A stretch of 64,000 nt of DNA, taken from the NCBI GenBank assembly GCA_016935555.1, contig JAFGQR010000192.1, positions 1-64,000 of the forward strand, given 5' to 3'. The translations under genes were made by a program, and so were the position numbers. The notes beneath the pieces are model-generated. The model was given only the letters and a program-made list of their open reading frames with translations. It did not search any database and was not told the DNA's origin. Below, one piece after another: positions 43,554 to 52,615 of the stretch. Origin of the DNA: Verrucomicrobiota bacterium (GTDB lineage Bacteria; Verrucomicrobiota; Verrucomicrobiia; Limisphaerales; JAFGQR01). Every line of letters starts with the position of its first letter. Position 1 is the first letter of the stretch.

Positions 43554-45758
43554 TTATGGGGACCCTGTGTTTTGTTGAGGTTGCGGGACGAGGGTGCCCT
43601 GGCGCACCGAAAAATGGTCGTCCCCCGAGAACACAAGATGCACGGTCCGCCCATCGGCGCTCATCCACTTGGCGGGCAGGCAGGCCGTCTCGCCCGGGCC
43701 GACATCCCAACGCTCGGTGAAGAACGCTGTGGTCCACGGGCCCCACGGCTCCGGCGCGTCGTAAACACCGAAGCCGCCTTGGAACCGCGGCCCCTGGGGG
43801 TGCCCGCTTTGGGGGAGAATCTGGACCCACAGGTAACGGTTGAGGGGCGCGTGGAACGTGACGCCCGATCGATAGCAGCGGCCGGGGTTCATGAACACGG
43901 CGCCGCGCCGCGCGATGTCCTTCGTCCAGACCGGCTGGCCCTTGGCATCCCGTTGCACGAAGAACTCATAAGCATCCCGGACGCGCACTTGATGCGAAGG
44001 CACCCGGGCGAGCGCCATGCGGTCGGCCGGTTCGTAGGCGTTGTCGTGGTCGGGCGAGTAGAGATAGACGAATGCGTCGCGGGCTCCGGCATAGTTCTTT
44101 TGGAAGTTGAGGAAGGTGGGGCAGCCAAAGCTGCTCGTGAATTTCCAGCTGGCCCACGTCCATGTCGCTCCGTGGTCGCCGGACCAGGCCAGTTGGGCGT
44201 TGCCGGCATTGCGCGCGAGCAGGTAGAGCACGCCCTCCACGCATAGCAGGCCGCTGGCCTTCCGGCCCCTGGCCCCGTCGCCGCGAGCCTCGCCCGTGGG
44301 CGAGCGGAGGTTGACGCCCCTGAAGTCTGACGGGCTGCCGGTGATGCGCGCAAAGCCCAGGCTCAGTTTCTCCGGCGTGAACGGCTCGAAGCCGTTGCCG
44401 TCGCCGTAAGCGGCGTAGAGCGCGTCATCATCGGCCCACGTCATCGGCCAATTGTCGCTGCCGCGCGCGCGCCGGACGATGGTGGGGCGGGGCGCCCACC
44501 GGATCTGGCGGATGACCGGGCTGGTCGGGACCGGCGGCGCGGCTGGGTGGCGACGGGATGCGGGGCGGGCGGCGGCGCAGATGGGGCCGAGAAACGGTTT
44601 GAGAACCTCGTAATGGCCGGCGCCTTTGTGGCGCTGCCACGATTTGCCGGCGCGCGCAACCACGAGGTCGAGACTGGGGATGACGACGACAAGGCTGTCG
44701 TACAGTCCCCAGGTCCAGAACGCATCGCGGGGCGCATCGGCGAGCGTGCCGTCGTTGTTGTTCCACCACAGCAACCCGTAGTGCGCCGAGGAAGAACCAA
44801 AACGGTCGGCCGGAGTCGGCGGCTCCAGCACGGGCAGTCGGGCCACGTCGGGTGCGCTTCGGCGGGCCAAGGCGACGAAGCTGGGCTCCAACAACTGGCG
44901 GTCGTTCCATCGCCCCTCGCGCAGGTAGAGGTAACCGAACCGCGACATGGCCTCAATGTTGGCGCTGATCCCGGCGCCAAACTCGCGCCGCGCAATGCCG
45001 TCCAGTTGACGCGGACGGTAGGCGTTGTTTCGCCAGCGCAGATCCTGCCGGCCGATGCCGATGGGATTGAACACGCGCTCGAACATGACTTCGTTCAGGT
45101 CGCGCCGGTAAACCCGGGTGAGACAATCGGCGAGCCAGTTGGGGCCGCCATCGCTGTAATGCCATTTCGTGCCCGGCTCGAAGAGGAGCCTGCCGAACCC
45201 ACCGGGTTTTTCGAAACCGGCTGTCTGGGTGGCCAGCATCCGCAACGTGATCTTGTCCAGCCAGCCGGTTTGGGCGTTTGTCTCCGGCGGCACGCCGAGA
45301 TCCGGGCAAAACTTCCTGGCCAAGTCGTCGAGCCGCACGTGGCCGTCCATCACCGCCAAACCGAGCGCCGTGGCGCCAAACGATTTGGTGGTGGATTTCA
45401 AATCGTAAAGCTGTTTCGGGTCGCCCCAGGCCAGCACGCGTTTGCCGTGGCGGAGGATGCAACCGGAGCCCCCGCCGGTGAGCGCGTAGTCGCGGGCCTG
45501 CGCCAGTGCGGCTCCGTCCATGCCGGCTTCCGCAGGCGCGGCGCGGGGCCAATCCGGATTGGGCCACGACGGTTCATCCCCGACTTTCGGCCCGGCCGCG
45601 CCCCATGCGGCTGGCGGCAGCCCGCTGAACAGGAGGACCATCAGGATGGCTGAGGCGCTCAACACGGTGCGCGAGCCGCCGGGCGGACGGGACAGAGGGG
45701 ACTGACAGGGGGGGTTTGACGTGTCAGTCGCGTGGGTTTTGGTTGCCTGGTTTTTCAT
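43554..45758 (-). CDS. Secreted serine hydrolase fused to a DUF4185-like domain
   Basis: A 734-residue exported fusion. Signal region about 30-54. The beta-lactamase-fold serine hydrolase (about 65-405) has Ser122-Thr-Thr-Lys125 (DLKSTTKSFGA), the Tyr motif KWHYSDGGPNWL and a late HYGLLWWNNN/HKGAGHYEVLK region. The C-terminal half (about 415-725) resembles DUF4185, a five-blade sialidase-like propeller: DNWPMTWADDDALYAAYGDG, LAWSGDHGATWTWASWKF, FLNFQKNYAGARDAFVYLYS and EPWGPWTTAFFTERW. DUF4185 normally stands alone or fused to other hydrolases. Substrate unknown. Confidence 0.85.
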   Translation of the reverse strand: MKNQATKTHATDTSNPPCQSPLSRPPGGSRTVLSASAILMVLLFSGLPPAAWGAAGPKVGDEPSWPNPDWPRAAPAEAGMDGAALAQARDYALTGGGSGCILRHGKRVLAWGDPKQLYDLKSTTKSFGATALGLAVMDGHVRLDDLARKFCPDLGVPPETNAQTGWLDKITLRMLATQTAGFEKPGGFGRLLFEPGTKWHYSDGGPNWLADCLTRVYRRDLNEVMFERVFNPIGIGRQDLRWRNNAYRPRQLDGIARREFGAGISANIEAMSRFGYLYLREGRWNDRQLLEPSFVALARRSAPDVARLPVLEPPTPADRFGSSSAHYGLLWWNNNDGTLADAPRDAFWTWGLYDSLVVVIPSLDLVVARAGKSWQRHKGAGHYEVLKPFLGPICAAARPASRRHPAAPPVPTSPVIRQIRWAPRPTIVRRARGSDNWPMTWADDDALYAAYGDGNGFEPFTPEKLSLGFARITGSPSDFRGVNLRSPTGEARGDGARGRKASGLLCVEGVLYLLARNAGNAQLAWSGDHGATWTWASWKFTSSFGCPTFLNFQKNYAGARDAFVYLYSPDHDNAYEPADRMALARVPSHQVRVRDAYEFFVQRDAKGQPVWTKDIARRGAVFMNPGRCYRSGVTFHAPLNRYLWVQILPQSGHPQGPRFQGGFGVYDAPEPWGPWTTAFFTERWDVGPGETACLPAKWMSADGRTVHLVFSGDDHFSVRQGTLVPQPQQNTGSP

Positions 45759-45805
45759 GACGCTCGGTCAATCGGTCAACTATCGCCTGGATAAGTCATT
45801 ACGCA

Positions 45806-46186
45806 TCAATCAGAAACGAATTGCGTCGGCGTTGCCGAGCTGCCTTGCACGGGTTTTTGGGCGCCGTTTCTTGGCCGCAAGAAATTCAGCTCGCGGTAGG
45901 TCCCCTCGCGCTTGTCTCGGCCGGCGGGCGTCTCGGAGAGCGTGTAATTCAAGCCTGGAAACGCTCTGGACATCCAGTCCGCGATGCCGTCCTGATCACC
46001 GATGTCGGTCAAGACGACCAGCCGGGGTTTGGGATCGGGCAGTCGGCGCGTTTGGTGAGCAGGGTTGTTGAAGTTGCCGATCCCCAGCGCACCGATGTCC
46101 GTGCGCGCGGTCAGGTTGTCCCAGCGTTCGGCGGCGTGGGTGGCCAGGGTGAGGCTGGCGAGGAGGAGCAGCGTGAGTGGTTTCAT
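45806..46186 (-). pseudogene. DUF1593-like secreted protein with missing middle
   Basis: A 126-residue frame: signal peptide (MKPLTLLLLASLTLATHAAE), then KPRLVVLTDIGD, which is how DUF1593 (nucleoside-hydrolase-like) proteins begin. It then jumps straight to DGIADWMSRAFPGLNY and SETPAGRDKREGTYRELNFL, which look like protein but not the next part of that domain. Intact relatives have several hundred residues, so a large internal block is missing. The last residues are unrelated tail sequence. Confidence 0.5.
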
Positions 46187-46221
46187 GAGGTTGCTTTAAG
46201 TTGGACTAACAGAGTCGCCGA

Positions 46222-46740
46222 TTAGTTCAAGGATTGGGGCGGTTCTTGGCGAAGAAGGTTGTGACGGACCCTCCCGGCGCCTTGCAACCCAGCGCGCCGT
46301 TGGTCAGCACGAACGTGTCCAGCCGGCGGATGAAGGGGGCGAAGGTTGCCCGGCTTCAGCGCCGAAGGGCACAGACCGAGGCTCGGATTGGGATTGTCGC
46401 GCCACGATTTCCGGATGTTGTGCTGCGATATCGCGCTGTTCTCCGGGATCTTCGAGGAGGTCAAATAGCATCATTGACTTGGGCGTGTCACCGGTTTGCC
46501 GCCCGGGATAGTCAGTTGGTGGGTAGTGCTCGAATGGCGCGAGCCGACAACGATGTTGTGTGGGCCCGACGCGTTGCAGGTGAGCAGCGGCATCATGTCG
46601 CGACCATCGAGCACGACATCTTGAGGAGTCCCGGTTCCCTCGCCACCAGATCCAAAGTGTTCGATCGCGCTTGCGGCGACTCCCGGCTTGCACACGGCGA
46701 AAGGAGCTTTAACGTCCTCCCATGTCCGCGCTGCCGGCAC
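46222..46740 (-). pseudogene. Sulfatase C-terminal relic
   Basis: Broken minus-strand coding in several frames: DVVLDGRDMMPLLT (typical of the sulfatase late region), then in another frame FEHYPPTDYPGR and MMLFDLLEDPGEQRDIAAQHPEIVARQ (typical C-terminal sulfatase text), then in a third LDTFVLTNGALGC and FFAKNRPNP before a stop. No catalytic CxPxR region is present. The first bases overlap the start of the PQQ gene at 46722 on the plus strand. Confidence 0.6.
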
Positions 46741-49478
46741 GTTCTCTGATCTTCCTGATCCTGGCTCTACCCGCCTTTGCCGACGACTGGCCGATGCTTG
46801 GGCACGATGCCCAGCGGTCCGGCGCCACGACGACAGAACTTCGGCCGCCGTTCGCGCGGAAATGGTATCGTTTGTTTGCCGATGAAGGTCTCCAAGCCGG
46901 CGTGCAACCGGTCCTCGCCGATGATAAAGTCTTCCTCGGCACGCTCGCCGGCGTTCTGCACGCGATGGATGCCGAAACCGGCAAGGACCTTTGGGGCTTC
47001 AAGGCGGATGGGCCCATTTTGCACGCGGCCGGTTTCGGAGCGGGCAAGGTGTTCTTCGGCGCGGCCGATGGAGTTATCCATGCCGTCCATGCAAGTGACG
47101 GCAAGCCGGCTTGGCGGCATCAGACTGGCGCGGCCATTTGGAACGCGCCGGCCATCCACGCCGGCGTGGTGTGCGTTGGCAGCCGCGACGGACACCTCTA
47201 CGCGTTCGAGGCCGACACCGGCCGGCTCCGCTGGCGTGCTCCCACGGGAGCGCCCCTGCTCAACAGCCCGACCATTGATCCCAAAAGGGGCTGTGTCCAT
47301 ATCGGAAGCGAGGCGGTGCGCGTCCACGCCTTTTCTCTGGCGGACGGGCGCGAACTTTGGCGCAGCGAGCTCTTGCCGGGGGCGTCCATGCGTGGTTATC
47401 ACCCGGTGATTGCGCCGGATGGTTCGGTGATGGTGACCACGCAACCGGTGATCGGCTACAACCGATTTCAAGACTTGCTCCTGCAAATGGTGCGCGAGGT
47501 GTTCGGCGACTTCGCCAGTTGGCGGCACTCGAAGGAGGAGAACCAGCGTCTGCGAGCCAGGAACTTTCTCCAACTCGAAAGGCCCGAGACGTATTCGGCC
47601 CAATTGGATTACCTGCGTCGCCGCCTGATCGCCGAGCCGGCCTACCAGACATTTTTCGTGCTCGATCCCGAAACCGGCCGGCAGCGCTGCGTGGCGCCGA
47701 TCGTTGCTTCCGAAAGCATGAACGGGCCGGGCGCGCCGCCGGTCGTCACGGCGGATGGGCGTGTGATCGTAAAATACCAAGTGCTCCTGCGCAGCCGCTA
47801 CCAACATTACTCGCCGTTTCTTAATGTCGGCTATCTTGATACGGCCACCGGGCACATCACGCCGTTGATGGACCAGACCCGCACCTACGGCTGGCACGAC
47901 AGCATGTTGCTGGTGCATGACGAGCAATGCCAGCTCAGCGCGGCTGGACGATTGCTGCTAAACACGCACCAGGACAACGTCAATGCGCTCGACCTGGACA
48001 CGTTGAAGGGATACCCGGAGCCGCTTGCCCTGAACATCCACGAACCGGCCAAAGACGAAGCGCTCGCCATCCGACTGGACGCGTGGCGCGGGCGTGACCT
48101 GTCCCCCGGCAAAGAATGGTTGATCCGTGGCACGGCGGTTTATGGCGGCGGTTCCGCGCTGGACGTGCCGGTCAGCATCGCGGGCGACAGTTTCTATTAT
48201 GTGCCCACGCACGAGATCAATTCGGGCTGCGGGCTGGTTGCGTATCGCATGACCCCGGGTGCGCCTCCACCCGGGCGCATTCCTTCAGCCGCTCCGAAGC
48301 TATCCGAGGACGAATGGAAACGGGTGCAGGAATTGCCATGGGATTGGGACACGCTGGCAACGCCGCGCTTGAAGAACCTGCTCGAAGCCCTGCCGGGCCC
48401 GGTCGCTGGAACCTTGGCGGCACCCCTCAACGCGAAAGCCAACGAAGCGGTCGCGGCTATTCCCGATGGCGCATTCGACGAGTTCATCTGGAAACCGGCT
48501 TGGGAACCGAGCGCTCCGGCACCACGCGAGGAGGCCAACGTTCGGACGCAACTCCAACTTGCTGTGCGCGAATTGATCAGCCAGCGTTGGCGTCCGCTGG
48601 TGTTGCCCGCCGGCAAGGCCCCCGAGGAGTCTTATCGCGTCTTCAACGATCCCAGCCAGACGCTCTGCACGCTCCTTCTCTGTCGCCAATTCCTGGACGA
48701 CGAACTCCAAAAGCAGGCCGACCGGCACATGGCCACCCTGGTCGAAACCGCCTTGCGAAAAACGCAGGATCCCGACGCCGGAGAATCACGAGTGCCTTAC
48801 GACGTTCCGCGTTCCCTGATGCGCATTATCGAGGAACCGGTCCTCGACGATCTTGCGCGCCTTTACCCGCTCTGGCTCTGGTCCCGCATTCCGTCGGGCG
48901 CGGGCTTCGTGGGCGAGCACTGGCAACAACTGCGTGATCGGCTTCGACTTCCACCGCCCAAAGACATGGATGACTGCGGCAATTCGCGGCTCGCGGGTTT
49001 GATCGCGTATTGTCGGCTGGCCAAGGCGGCGGGGGATGACGCCGCCTTGCAGGACGCGCTCCGGCTTACCCGCCAGGCGATGCGCGAGCGCCTCCAATAC
49101 GAACTGGCCCATACGCGCGGCGGGGTGCTATGCCGCGTACCGCACGGCCGAATGGTGATCGCCCGGTGGCGGCGGCTCACGCCGGACGTGGCCGCCTTGA
49201 TCGCAGCCCACGCGCGAGACATCGAGCACCGGCTCATGGCCACTTATGTGGACTATCATCGCCCGGGCTGGTGGCTGGCATGGAACGTCGAGCAACTCAT
49301 GCGCAACGAGGCGCCCATGCAACTGCCCACCACGCCCCTCGACATCTTCACCGCCCGCGCGCTCGTGTTGCAGGAACCCGCCGAACGCCTCCGCCGTTAC
49401 TTGGATTTGCCCTGGTGCCGCGCCGACGAATTCTACCTCCAAAAACTAGCGCTCGTGCTTCGTGCACAAGGGCCATGA
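46722..49478 (+). CDS. Secreted PQQ-like beta-propeller protein
   Basis: A 918-residue exported protein. Signal peptide about 1-21 (ARSLIFLILALPAFA), then WPMLGHDAQRSGAT, the standard opening of PVC propeller proteins. PQQ-like blades run over about 22-240 (LHAMDAETGKDLWGFKADGP, LYAFEADTGRLRWRAPTGAP, VHAFSLADGRELWRSELLPG) and continue more loosely to about 510. The C-terminal 350 residues are mainly helical (e.g. RTQLQLAVRELISQRWRPLV, LARLYPLWLWSRIP) and unassigned. The architecture differs from the giant protein at 14682, though both begin with the same module. Confidence 0.85.
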   Translation: MSALPARSLIFLILALPAFADDWPMLGHDAQRSGATTTELRPPFARKWYRLFADEGLQAGVQPVLADDKVFLGTLAGVLHAMDAETGKDLWGFKADGPILHAAGFGAGKVFFGAADGVIHAVHASDGKPAWRHQTGAAIWNAPAIHAGVVCVGSRDGHLYAFEADTGRLRWRAPTGAPLLNSPTIDPKRGCVHIGSEAVRVHAFSLADGRELWRSELLPGASMRGYHPVIAPDGSVMVTTQPVIGYNRFQDLLLQMVREVFGDFASWRHSKEENQRLRARNFLQLERPETYSAQLDYLRRRLIAEPAYQTFFVLDPETGRQRCVAPIVASESMNGPGAPPVVTADGRVIVKYQVLLRSRYQHYSPFLNVGYLDTATGHITPLMDQTRTYGWHDSMLLVHDEQCQLSAAGRLLLNTHQDNVNALDLDTLKGYPEPLALNIHEPAKDEALAIRLDAWRGRDLSPGKEWLIRGTAVYGGGSALDVPVSIAGDSFYYVPTHEINSGCGLVAYRMTPGAPPPGRIPSAAPKLSEDEWKRVQELPWDWDTLATPRLKNLLEALPGPVAGTLAAPLNAKANEAVAAIPDGAFDEFIWKPAWEPSAPAPREEANVRTQLQLAVRELISQRWRPLVLPAGKAPEESYRVFNDPSQTLCTLLLCRQFLDDELQKQADRHMATLVETALRKTQDPDAGESRVPYDVPRSLMRIIEEPVLDDLARLYPLWLWSRIPSGAGFVGEHWQQLRDRLRLPPPKDMDDCGNSRLAGLIAYCRLAKAAGDDAALQDALRLTRQAMRERLQYELAHTRGGVLCRVPHGRMVIARWRRLTPDVAALIAAHARDIEHRLMATYVDYHRPGWWLAWNVEQLMRNEAPMQLPTTPLDIFTARALVLQEPAERLRRYLDLPWCRADEFYLQKLALVLRAQGP

Positions 49479-49752
49479 ACACTCATGAGTCGGTTACGCC
49501 GCCGTTTCTGCTTAAGAACGACCAACTCATTGAAACACATCCCGGTGCCCGGACCCGTGTGGGCAATCGTTCCAGGAGGTGCAGGGGCAGCCAGCCAAAA
49601 AACAACGTCGCCACAAACCCTTGTGCGAACACCAGCGGCAGGAAGCGGGATCCTCCCGTCGGCTCCAGCAGCGTTGGTCAGAATCGGGCTCCACTGTGCC
49701 ACATCTGCCGAGGCTTTAATCACGTAGAGTTGATCTGGCTGGCCGTGGAGCG
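49479..49752. other. Intergenic region with lamin-tail protein debris
   Basis: No intact gene. The minus strand carries the end of the lamin-tail relic described at 49590-49915, whose frame change (LYVIKASADVAQWSPILTN) lies here. Confidence 0.5.
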
Positions 49753-49915
49753 TTGGCAGGCCTTGCGAAAGGCGGCGGCGGAGGTGGCATTGGTCTTGAG
49801 CAGAAGCACCAGGCCACCGGGAGCCAGGGCTGCGCCGGGCGGGAAAGTGAAGCTTGCGCCGGCGATCGTCCAACCGCCGAGATCGACAGTGGTGCTGCTC
49901 ACGTTAAAGAAGAGG
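49590..49915 (-). pseudogene. Lamin-tail protein relic
   Basis: Minus-strand fragments: FFNVSSTTVDLGGWTI, ASFTFPPGAALAPGGLVLLL and KTNATSAAAFRK (lamin-tail domain), then in a second frame LYVIKASADVAQWSPILTNA, a C-terminal module common in secreted verrucomicrobial proteins. The linking part of the original protein is missing. Its upper end is fused to the truncated sigma-factor gene at about 49,905-49,915, so one event may have joined the two. Confidence 0.65.
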
Positions 49916-50370
49916 ACTTGGCGCAGGAGGTGTTCCTGCGCGTGTTCGCCCGGCTCGACCGCTACAGAGCCCGCCCCCAGGTGCCGCTCGAACACTGGGT
50001 CTCCCGACTGGCGGTCCGGACCTGTCTCGATGCCCTGCGCGCCGACAAGCGCCGTCCGGAGTGGCGGCTGAGCGACTTGGACGAGTCGGAGGCGGCGTGG
50101 GTGCGCCACCTGACAACCGAGGGGTCGGCCGCACCCGACACGGCGCCTGCGGCGGCGCGCGAGGCCATCGCGTGGATGCTTTCGATGCTTGCCCCGGCCG
50201 ACCGCCTCGTGATCCGCTTGCTCGACCTCGACGGGCAATCGGTGCGCGAGATCAGTCAACTCACCGGCTGGAGCCGGACGCTTGTCAAGGTCCGCGCCTT
50301 TCGCGCCCGAGCCAGGCTGCGGAAGCTGGCCGGCCGGTTCAAGGCGGAACACCCCCATGAAATCCTTTGA
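49753..50370 (+). pseudogene. ECF sigma factor lacking its N-terminus
   Basis: From about 49,905 the frame encodes a good sigma70-family ECF protein: EEDLAQEVFLRVFARLDRYR (end of region 2), WVSRLAVRTCLDAL, and a complete region 4 (LAPADRLVIRLLDLDGQSVREISQLTGWSRTLVKVRAFRARARLRK). The first half of region 2, with the core-binding and -10 recognition parts, is absent. The preceding 50 codons (TTG start, Gly/Ala-rich) are the antisense of a lamin-tail relic. It is therefore a chimera, probably unable to act as sigma. Three small genes follow with tight spacing. Confidence 0.7.
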
Positions 50371-50647
50371 CGACAAATGGCAGGAATGCGCCGCGCACGC
50401 GCGACGCGCCGAGCCCCCCGCCGGGCAGGCGCCGTTTGGATTTGCGGCCCGGGTGGCTGCGCGGGCCCTGCGATCGGAATCCGGTTCGTCCGAAAGCGTC
50501 TGGCTGCGGTTCGCCGTCCGTTGTCTGGCCGGCGTGCTGGTGTTGCTGGCGGTCTGTGCCGTCCTGGAGCTGCCTCACCTCGCCGGAGCGCATCCGCTCG
50601 CGCCGGGGATCGAGAACGCGGTGGCGGCATTGGTTTGGACCCTATGA
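50357..50647 (+). CDS. Small single-span membrane protein, possible anti-sigma partner
   Basis: A 96-residue protein starting at ATG 50357, overlapping the sigma-like gene by 14 bases. The N-terminal half is hydrophilic (SFDDKWQECAAHARRAE) and is followed by one membrane helix (RCLAGVLVLLAVCAVLEL, about 58-75) and a short C-terminal segment. Size, topology and position suggest an anti-sigma-type regulator, but no zinc-binding His-x3-Cys-x2-Cys motif is seen, so this is inference from context only. It ends in an ATGA overlap with the next gene. Confidence 0.65.
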   Translation: MKSFDDKWQECAAHARRAEPPAGQAPFGFAARVAARALRSESGSSESVWLRFAVRCLAGVLVLLAVCAVLELPHLAGAHPLAPGIENAVAALVWTL

Positions 50648-51045
50648 AAGCTTTGAAACACTGGAAGATCGTCGTGGCGCTTCTCGCCGTCACCCTGAGC
50701 AGCGGACTGGCAGGCGGATTGATCGGACACCGCCTGGCCCGCCAACGACTCGAACACCGCAACAACCCCGAAAACTGGAATGTCCACGTCGCGCGCGAAT
50801 TCGACCGCGTCGTTCAACCCAGCCCGGAGCAGCAACCGCGCCTGCAGGCGCACCTCGATCGCGCGGTCTCCGAGTTGCGGCAGATTCGCAAGGAGACCAT
50901 CGCCCGCAGCACCAACGTCATCTGTCGTCTGATCGCGGATGTCGAAGGCGAGCTGACGCCGGAACAACGGCGGGCGTTCGAAGCCTTCAAACCCAAACCG
51001 TCCGACCTGGACTTGGATCTCCTGCGCGTCGAGCCCAAGCCGTAA
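50644..51045 (+). CDS. Membrane-anchored periplasmic helical protein, CpxP/heavy-metal-sensor-like
   Basis: A 133-residue protein with an N-terminal anchor (KIVVALLAVTLSSGLAGGLIG) and a helical periplasmic part: PSPEQQPRLQAHLDRAVSELRQIRKE, NVICRLIADVEGELTPEQRRAFEAFK. The LTPEQRRAFE block is typical of CpxP/ZraP/CnrX-like envelope stress sensors, which often sit behind an ECF sigma and an anti-sigma gene, as here. No metal-binding His/Cys cluster stands out. It overlaps the upstream gene by 4 bases. Confidence 0.65.
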   Translation: MKALKHWKIVVALLAVTLSSGLAGGLIGHRLARQRLEHRNNPENWNVHVAREFDRVVQPSPEQQPRLQAHLDRAVSELRQIRKETIARSTNVICRLIADVEGELTPEQRRAFEAFKPKPSDLDLDLLRVEPKP

Positions 51046-51184
51046 TCGGGTGATGGCCGCGTGGGCCGGGAACGCCGCGCCGTGCCGGGTTCGAGCTGCG
51101 ATGTAACCGCATCGGGGGCCGTGGCGTTACCTGGGATGTCGGTCAAACCGAACACGAACACAGAACCAAACACAAACACGCACC

Positions 51185-51796
51185 ATGAAAAAGACACTGA
51201 CCCTCCTCACGTTTGCCATCAGCTTGCAGGCCGCCACGGCCCAGGAGCCGCTGAGCCGCGAAGAGACCTTGAGATACGCCTTTCTCGCGAGCCTGGATCT
51301 GGCCCGCTTGACGGACACGCCTCTGCCCACGGATGTCGATGTGAAGCGCGCGGTGGCGATGCGCCATGGCGATTACGGCGCGATGGTCCTGCCCGAAGCC
51401 AAGCTCGATTCCGAGACCCTGGGCGCCCTGGGCCGGAACACCCTGCCGCTCGGGCAATTGTGGCTCCACGAACTGGCCCCCATGCGCGACTATTCGCCGG
51501 TACCCGTGGGTGAACTGCGTCTTGCGGAAGTAACCCACGACGGGGGAACCGCCTCCGTGCCCCAGTGCACGCTCGCCGCCCGCCGCTCCGCGTCGGGCTC
51601 GCTCGAACTGGCCCTCCTGGGCAAGACAACGCAGCCGTTGTTGACCGTCCCGCTCAAAGCCGTGGATCCGCGGCCCCAGCAGCAGCCGATCGAGATGGCG
51701 GCGAGCCGCGTGGACGCTTATTCCGGGCAAATCACCCTGCGGATTGTCGGCCGCTATGAAGCGAGCGTGCCCGTCACCGAATTGCAAAGGTATTGA
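51185..51796 (+). CDS. Secreted protein of unknown function
   Basis: A 203-residue protein with a signal peptide (KKTLTLLTFAISLQAATAQ, cleavage about 19). The mature part is mixed alpha/beta with no motif I recognise; it has one cysteine and features such as GDYGAMVLPEAKLDSETL, LPLGQLWLHELAPMRDYSPV and ITLRIVGRYEASVPVTEL. It lies 140 bases after the sensor-like gene and may belong to the same ECF-sigma regulon. Start ATG 51185 follows an A-rich, GAACACG-repeated leader. Confidence 0.7.
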   Translation: MKKTLTLLTFAISLQAATAQEPLSREETLRYAFLASLDLARLTDTPLPTDVDVKRAVAMRHGDYGAMVLPEAKLDSETLGALGRNTLPLGQLWLHELAPMRDYSPVPVGELRLAEVTHDGGTASVPQCTLAARRSASGSLELALLGKTTQPLLTVPLKAVDPRPQQQPIEMAASRVDAYSGQITLRIVGRYEASVPVTELQRY

Positions 51797-51885
51797 GAGC
51801 AGCGGCACAGCGCGTCGGGCGTCGGGGGGTTGGACCGGGGCGATTTCAGTGGACGCACCGGCCGCGGTGGGAGTAACGAAAAGGC

Positions 51886-52480
51886 ATGATGCATCACCCG
51901 GTTGCCCGAGGGGCAGGTCGGACTGCGCGCCTGGCAGCGGCCTGCCTTCTCGCGTTGATCCCTTGCGAAGGACAATCCGGCACGGCCTCGGAAGGCCATG
52001 TCATCCCACCGTTCGAGATCGTGACCACCCAGGTGGAGCAGGTGCCGGTGCCGGAATGGGTCTTTGTCGCTCCCGGCCGGCCGCCGCAAAAGAGACATTT
52101 CCGCTACGCCGACATGCTGTATCCGAACGGACGGTTCAAGGATCACTGGAGAACAGGCCAGTCGGTGTCGGATGTGAGCCGGCCGGAGACCAAGCTGTGG
52201 TTTCACTTTTTGGGCGCGTCGTTCATTGATGTGGGGTGTGAAGCCATTCACCTGGGCCAGACCGAGCTGATGAACCACAACGACCGCGAACTCCATCACT
52301 ACGCACAGGTGCTTGCCCTGATTCGGGCCCACGCCGCCCGGCAGCCGGACGCTCGTGTCGCCCCTGGACAAGAAGCGATGGTATCATGCCAACAATGCGA
52401 GCCTGGCGGTGCCTGACGGCTATGGCGACGAGGCGGCGATTCGTGCCGTCTGGGGGGCAGACAGCCGGTCCGCGCCATGA
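51886..52480 (+). pseudogene. Truncated, frameshifted secreted protein
   Basis: Starts with a signal-like segment (ARLAAACLLALIPCEG) and continues as plausible protein (HVIPPFEIVTTQVEQVPVPE, FRYADMLYPNGRFKDHWRTG, LWFHFLGASFIDVGCEAIHLGQTELM). Near 52,345 the first frame degenerates and ends at 52416, while a second frame carries on sensibly (LVSPLDKKRWYHANNASLAV, PDGYGDEAAIRAVWGADSR) to a stop at 52480. The text resembles parts of a longer glycoside-hydrolase-like protein with a central portion missing, but I cannot name the family. Confidence 0.5.
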
Positions 52481-52574
52481 ATCGCGGCGGGAGACACGTC
52501 AAAAGGAAGATGGGATTTCGGAAGCCTTGACAGCCATCGAAGGATGGCGGGGGCGCATGCCAGCAACCGTTGCT

Positions 52575-52615
52575 TAACCTGCATGTCTCACAGGGCGGTG
52601 AAAAATGCGGGCTAA
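52575..52615. repeat. Dispersed palindrome, copy 5, containing the DUF4838 gene stop
   Basis: CCTGCATGTCTCAC, AGGGCG, GTGAAAAATGC and GGGCTAA. The CTA at 52612-52614 is the TAG stop of the minus-strand DUF4838 gene, so the hairpin follows the stop immediately, as a terminator would. Confidence 0.75.
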
